Positions 6,581-7,827 of a stretch of DNA of 7,827 bases are shown piece by piece (position 1 is the first letter of the stretch; each line of letters starts with the position of its first letter). Made by a program: the position numbers and the translations under genes. Source of the stretch: a bacterium (lineage in GTDB: Bacteria; Bacillota_I; Bacilli_A; RF39; UBA660); NCBI GenBank assembly GCA_029012525.1, contig JAQXMG010000027.1, forward strand, positions 1 through 7,827, read 5' to 3'. The notes beneath the pieces are model-generated. The model was not told where the DNA came from. It did no database searches and saw nothing but the letters and a program-made list of their open reading frames with translations.

Positions 6581-7555
6581 TTAATACTTCCATTTCTTTA
6601 ATAAATCATCTTTTACACTAATATTATCTATTCCAGTCATATCTGATAATTTTTTTGTTTCAGGATAATTATCAATTTTTGTAGTTTGTTCAACAAATAT
6701 CTTTCCTGGAATAAAATGTTCTTTATCATATAAACTAAATTCTGTATTTACCCATTGAAATACTTTTCTTACATTTTCATTTGTTTCTTTTCCTTTAATA
6801 ATACCAATTGATGTTGTGTTATATAAAAGTCCTGTGTCAAATTCAATTACTTTAAAGTTAGCACCGTTATTTATTTCTTCAACACCTTGATATGTCATAC
6901 CCATAGCAATAGCTATTTCTCCTTGTTTTAATAAATTAATAGGTCCACTTCCACTTGTTGTAAATTGAACTATATTTTTAGATAGTTTATCAAAATATTC
7001 TAGTCCTTTTTTCTCACCCATTAAATTCATTACATTAAGATAATACATATAACCTGTGCCACTAGATTTTGGATCTGGCATTGCAATTAAACCTTCATAT
7101 TTTTTATCTAGTAAATCTTCATATGAAGTTGGATAACTCCATTTTCTATCATCAAAATATTTTTTATCAATTGTTATTGATGCTGAATATTGATCCCAAA
7201 TATAATACATTTTATGTTCAGGATTAATACCTTCTAAATAATGATCATCGTTAATTCCATCAAGTCCTTCTAATTTGGCAAAATTATCTTTTAAACTCTC
7301 CATATATGATGTTTCAAGTCCTAAAATAATATCAGCTTCAATATTTTCTTTTTCAGTTTTAATTTTAGCAGCAGTATTACCAGTTGATAGATATTGAACT
7401 TTTACATCTAAATCAGGAAATTCTTCTTTTAATCTTTCTTGTAATAATTGATTTCTGTTTTCTTCAATATTAGTATAAATTATAACTTCTTCTTTTTTTG
7501 AACAACCTGTTATAAAAAAGAAAAAAGCAAATATAAAAATGAACACTTTTTTCAT
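6581..7555 (-). CDS. ABC importer substrate-binding lipoprotein (family 1; iron/aminoethylphosphonate-type)
   Basis: This 324-residue protein is the extracellular ligand-binding part of the importer. A short lysine start and hydrophobic helix end in the lipobox ITGC, so Cys18 would be lipidated and the protein tethered to the outer face of the membrane. The mature part begins VIIYTNIEEN, the first strand typical of the FbpA/PhnS/PotD-like fold. Residues 161-169 (DPKSSGTGY) and the SGSGP segment (201-205) followed by LLKQGEIAIAMGM are the ligand-contacting signatures of the iron(III) and 2-aminoethylphosphonate binding proteins. The double-tyrosine iron site is not recognisable, which leans away from iron, but the ligand is undecided. 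A strong AGGAGG (7564-7569) lies eight bases before the ATG, and a consensus promoter is upstream, so it is the first gene of the operon. Confidence 0.87.
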   Translation of the reverse strand: MKKVFIFIFAFFFFITGCSKKEEVIIYTNIEENRNQLLQERLKEEFPDLDVKVQYLSTGNTAAKIKTEKENIEADIILGLETSYMESLKDNFAKLEGLDGINDDHYLEGINPEHKMYYIWDQYSASITIDKKYFDDRKWSYPTSYEDLLDKKYEGLIAMPDPKSSGTGYMYYLNVMNLMGEKKGLEYFDKLSKNIVQFTTSGSGPINLLKQGEIAIAMGMTYQGVEEINNGANFKVIEFDTGLLYNTTSIGIIKGKETNENVRKVFQWVNTEFSLYDKEHFIPGKIFVEQTTKIDNYPETKKLSDMTGIDNISVKDDLLKKWKY

Positions 7556-7563
7556 AAAAACTA

Positions 7564-7569
7564 CCTCCT
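7564..7569 (-). promoter_or_regulatory. Strong ribosome binding site of the binding-protein gene
   Basis: CCTCCT on the plus strand gives AGGAGG on the minus strand, eight bases before the ATG. It is the only full-consensus site among the three transporter genes, in line with binding proteins usually being made in excess over the ATPase and permease. Confidence 0.8.
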
Positions 7570-7576
7570 TGTATTC

Positions 7577-7595
7577 ATATAATTAAATATTATAT
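7577..7595. repeat. Small AT palindrome over the -10 region
   Basis: ATATAAT (7577-7583) and ATTATAT (7589-7595) are perfect inverted copies around a five-base spacer. The right arm covers the -10 box of the operon promoter. It could be an operator, but in sequence this AT-rich short palindromes also arise by chance. Confidence 0.4.
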
Positions 7596-7615
7596 CATAT
7601 AAATGAACATGTCAA
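7589..7615 (-). promoter_or_regulatory. Sigma-A promoter of the importer/cytidylyltransferase operon
   Basis: On the minus strand there is a perfect TTGACA (7610-7615) and a perfect TATAAT (7589-7594) with an upstream TG that makes it an extended -10. The spacer is 15 bases, shorter than the usual 17, which the extended -10 may offset. Transcription would start near 7582, about 27 bases before the binding-protein ATG. No riboswitch-like structure fits in so short a leader. Confidence 0.72.
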
Positions 7616-7651
7616 TAGTTTTATTTAATATTCGTTTGATATTTACTTAAT

Positions 7652-7825
7652 TTATTTAATATCTAAAAGTAATAATCCGTTTCTAGAATTATTTTTAAAA
7701 TTATTATATTTTTCTTTGGCTTCTTCAACTTTTTCTAACATTATTAGTAAATCACCCCAATATTTATCAAGTTCAATATCACCAGTAATATTTTTGTAAT
7801 TTTCTATATTTTTAATAAGTGATTC
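7652..7825 (-). CDS. Unrecognised protein, C-terminal 57 residues
   Basis: An open frame enters from the right edge and stops with TAA at 7652-7654; its start lies beyond the window. The 57 visible residues are charged and probably helical (LIMLEKVEEAKEKYNNFK in the middle) and end in GLLLLDIK. Codon use matches the neighbours (A/T-ending codons), and the frame has no stop over its full length, but so short a piece shows no family motif that I recognise. It is oriented like the importer operon. The 96 bases between them hold the importer promoter and no visible terminator for this gene, so some read-through is possible. Confidence 0.55.
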   Translation of the reverse strand, partial: ESLIKNIENYKNITGDIELDKYWGDLLIMLEKVEEAKEKYNNFKNNSRNGLLLLDIK

Positions 7826-7827
7826 TG

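Noticed and set aside
6341..6601. Plus-strand open frame of 86 codons
   Set aside because: It is the mirror of the Walker A region of the ATPase and has no independent coding evidence.
6581..7555. Confident call as an iron(III) transporter
   Set aside because: The family resemblance is broad, no iron-site tyrosine pair or Fur-box is recognisable, and the operon partner argues for another ligand.
1..7827. Mycoplasma-type code (TGA as Trp), considered because of the extreme AT content
   Set aside because: The permease ends at TGA exactly before the next start, and conserved tryptophans are TGG throughout; a spoIVB gene also argues against Mollicutes.
1..7827. CRISPR array, insertion sequence, tRNA or riboswitch
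   Set aside because: No regularly spaced direct repeats, transposase-like frame, cloverleaf with CCA-adjacent arm, or long structured leader is visible; all gaps between genes are under 100 bases.

Overview
The window is strongly AT-rich and carries a sporulation protease (SpoIVB), teichoic-acid-type genes (TagD, TagG, TagH) and Gram-positive-style AGGAGG ribosome binding sites. This points to a low-GC Bacillota, probably an endospore former. The genus cannot be fixed from this stretch. TGA is used as a stop (end of the fused permease) and TGG encodes Trp, so the code is the standard bacterial one, not the Mycoplasma one.

Layout. Bases 2-151 (+) are the C-terminus of glmS (glucosamine-6-phosphate synthase). 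It converges on spoIVB (177-1169, -), with a shared hairpin terminator between them. Next on the minus strand is a two-gene ABC exporter of the teichoic acid/polysaccharide type: tagG (1997-2782) then tagH (1260-1997). It has its own extended -10 promoter (2809-2837) and an AT-only terminator (1231-1261). Upstream lies a tightly packed five-gene minus-strand operon, 7555 down to 2878: a substrate-binding lipoprotein, an ABC ATPase, a fused two-domain permease, a protein joining a winged helix-turn-helix to a LicC-like cytidylyltransferase, and tagD (glycerol-3-phosphate cytidylyltransferase). It has a sigma-A-type promoter at 7589-7615 and a terminator at 2859-2880. The last bases (7652-7825, -) are the C-terminus of an unrecognised protein.

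How the genes may work together. TagD makes CDP-glycerol, a precursor of glycerol-phosphate wall polymers, and TagGH-type transporters flip such polymers across the membrane. LicC-like enzymes activate a small phosphorylated or phosphonylated alcohol or amine with CTP, for example phosphocholine or, in the PntC relatives, 2-aminoethylphosphonate. The importer in the same operon belongs to the group that takes up iron(III), thiamine, polyamines or 2-aminoethylphosphonate. The most attractive reading, which is inference, is a salvage-and-decorate module: import of a polar head group, activation as a CMP/CDP derivative, and transfer to a surface polymer. The fused winged helix could let the enzyme also regulate the operon. 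Substrates cannot be read from sequence alone.
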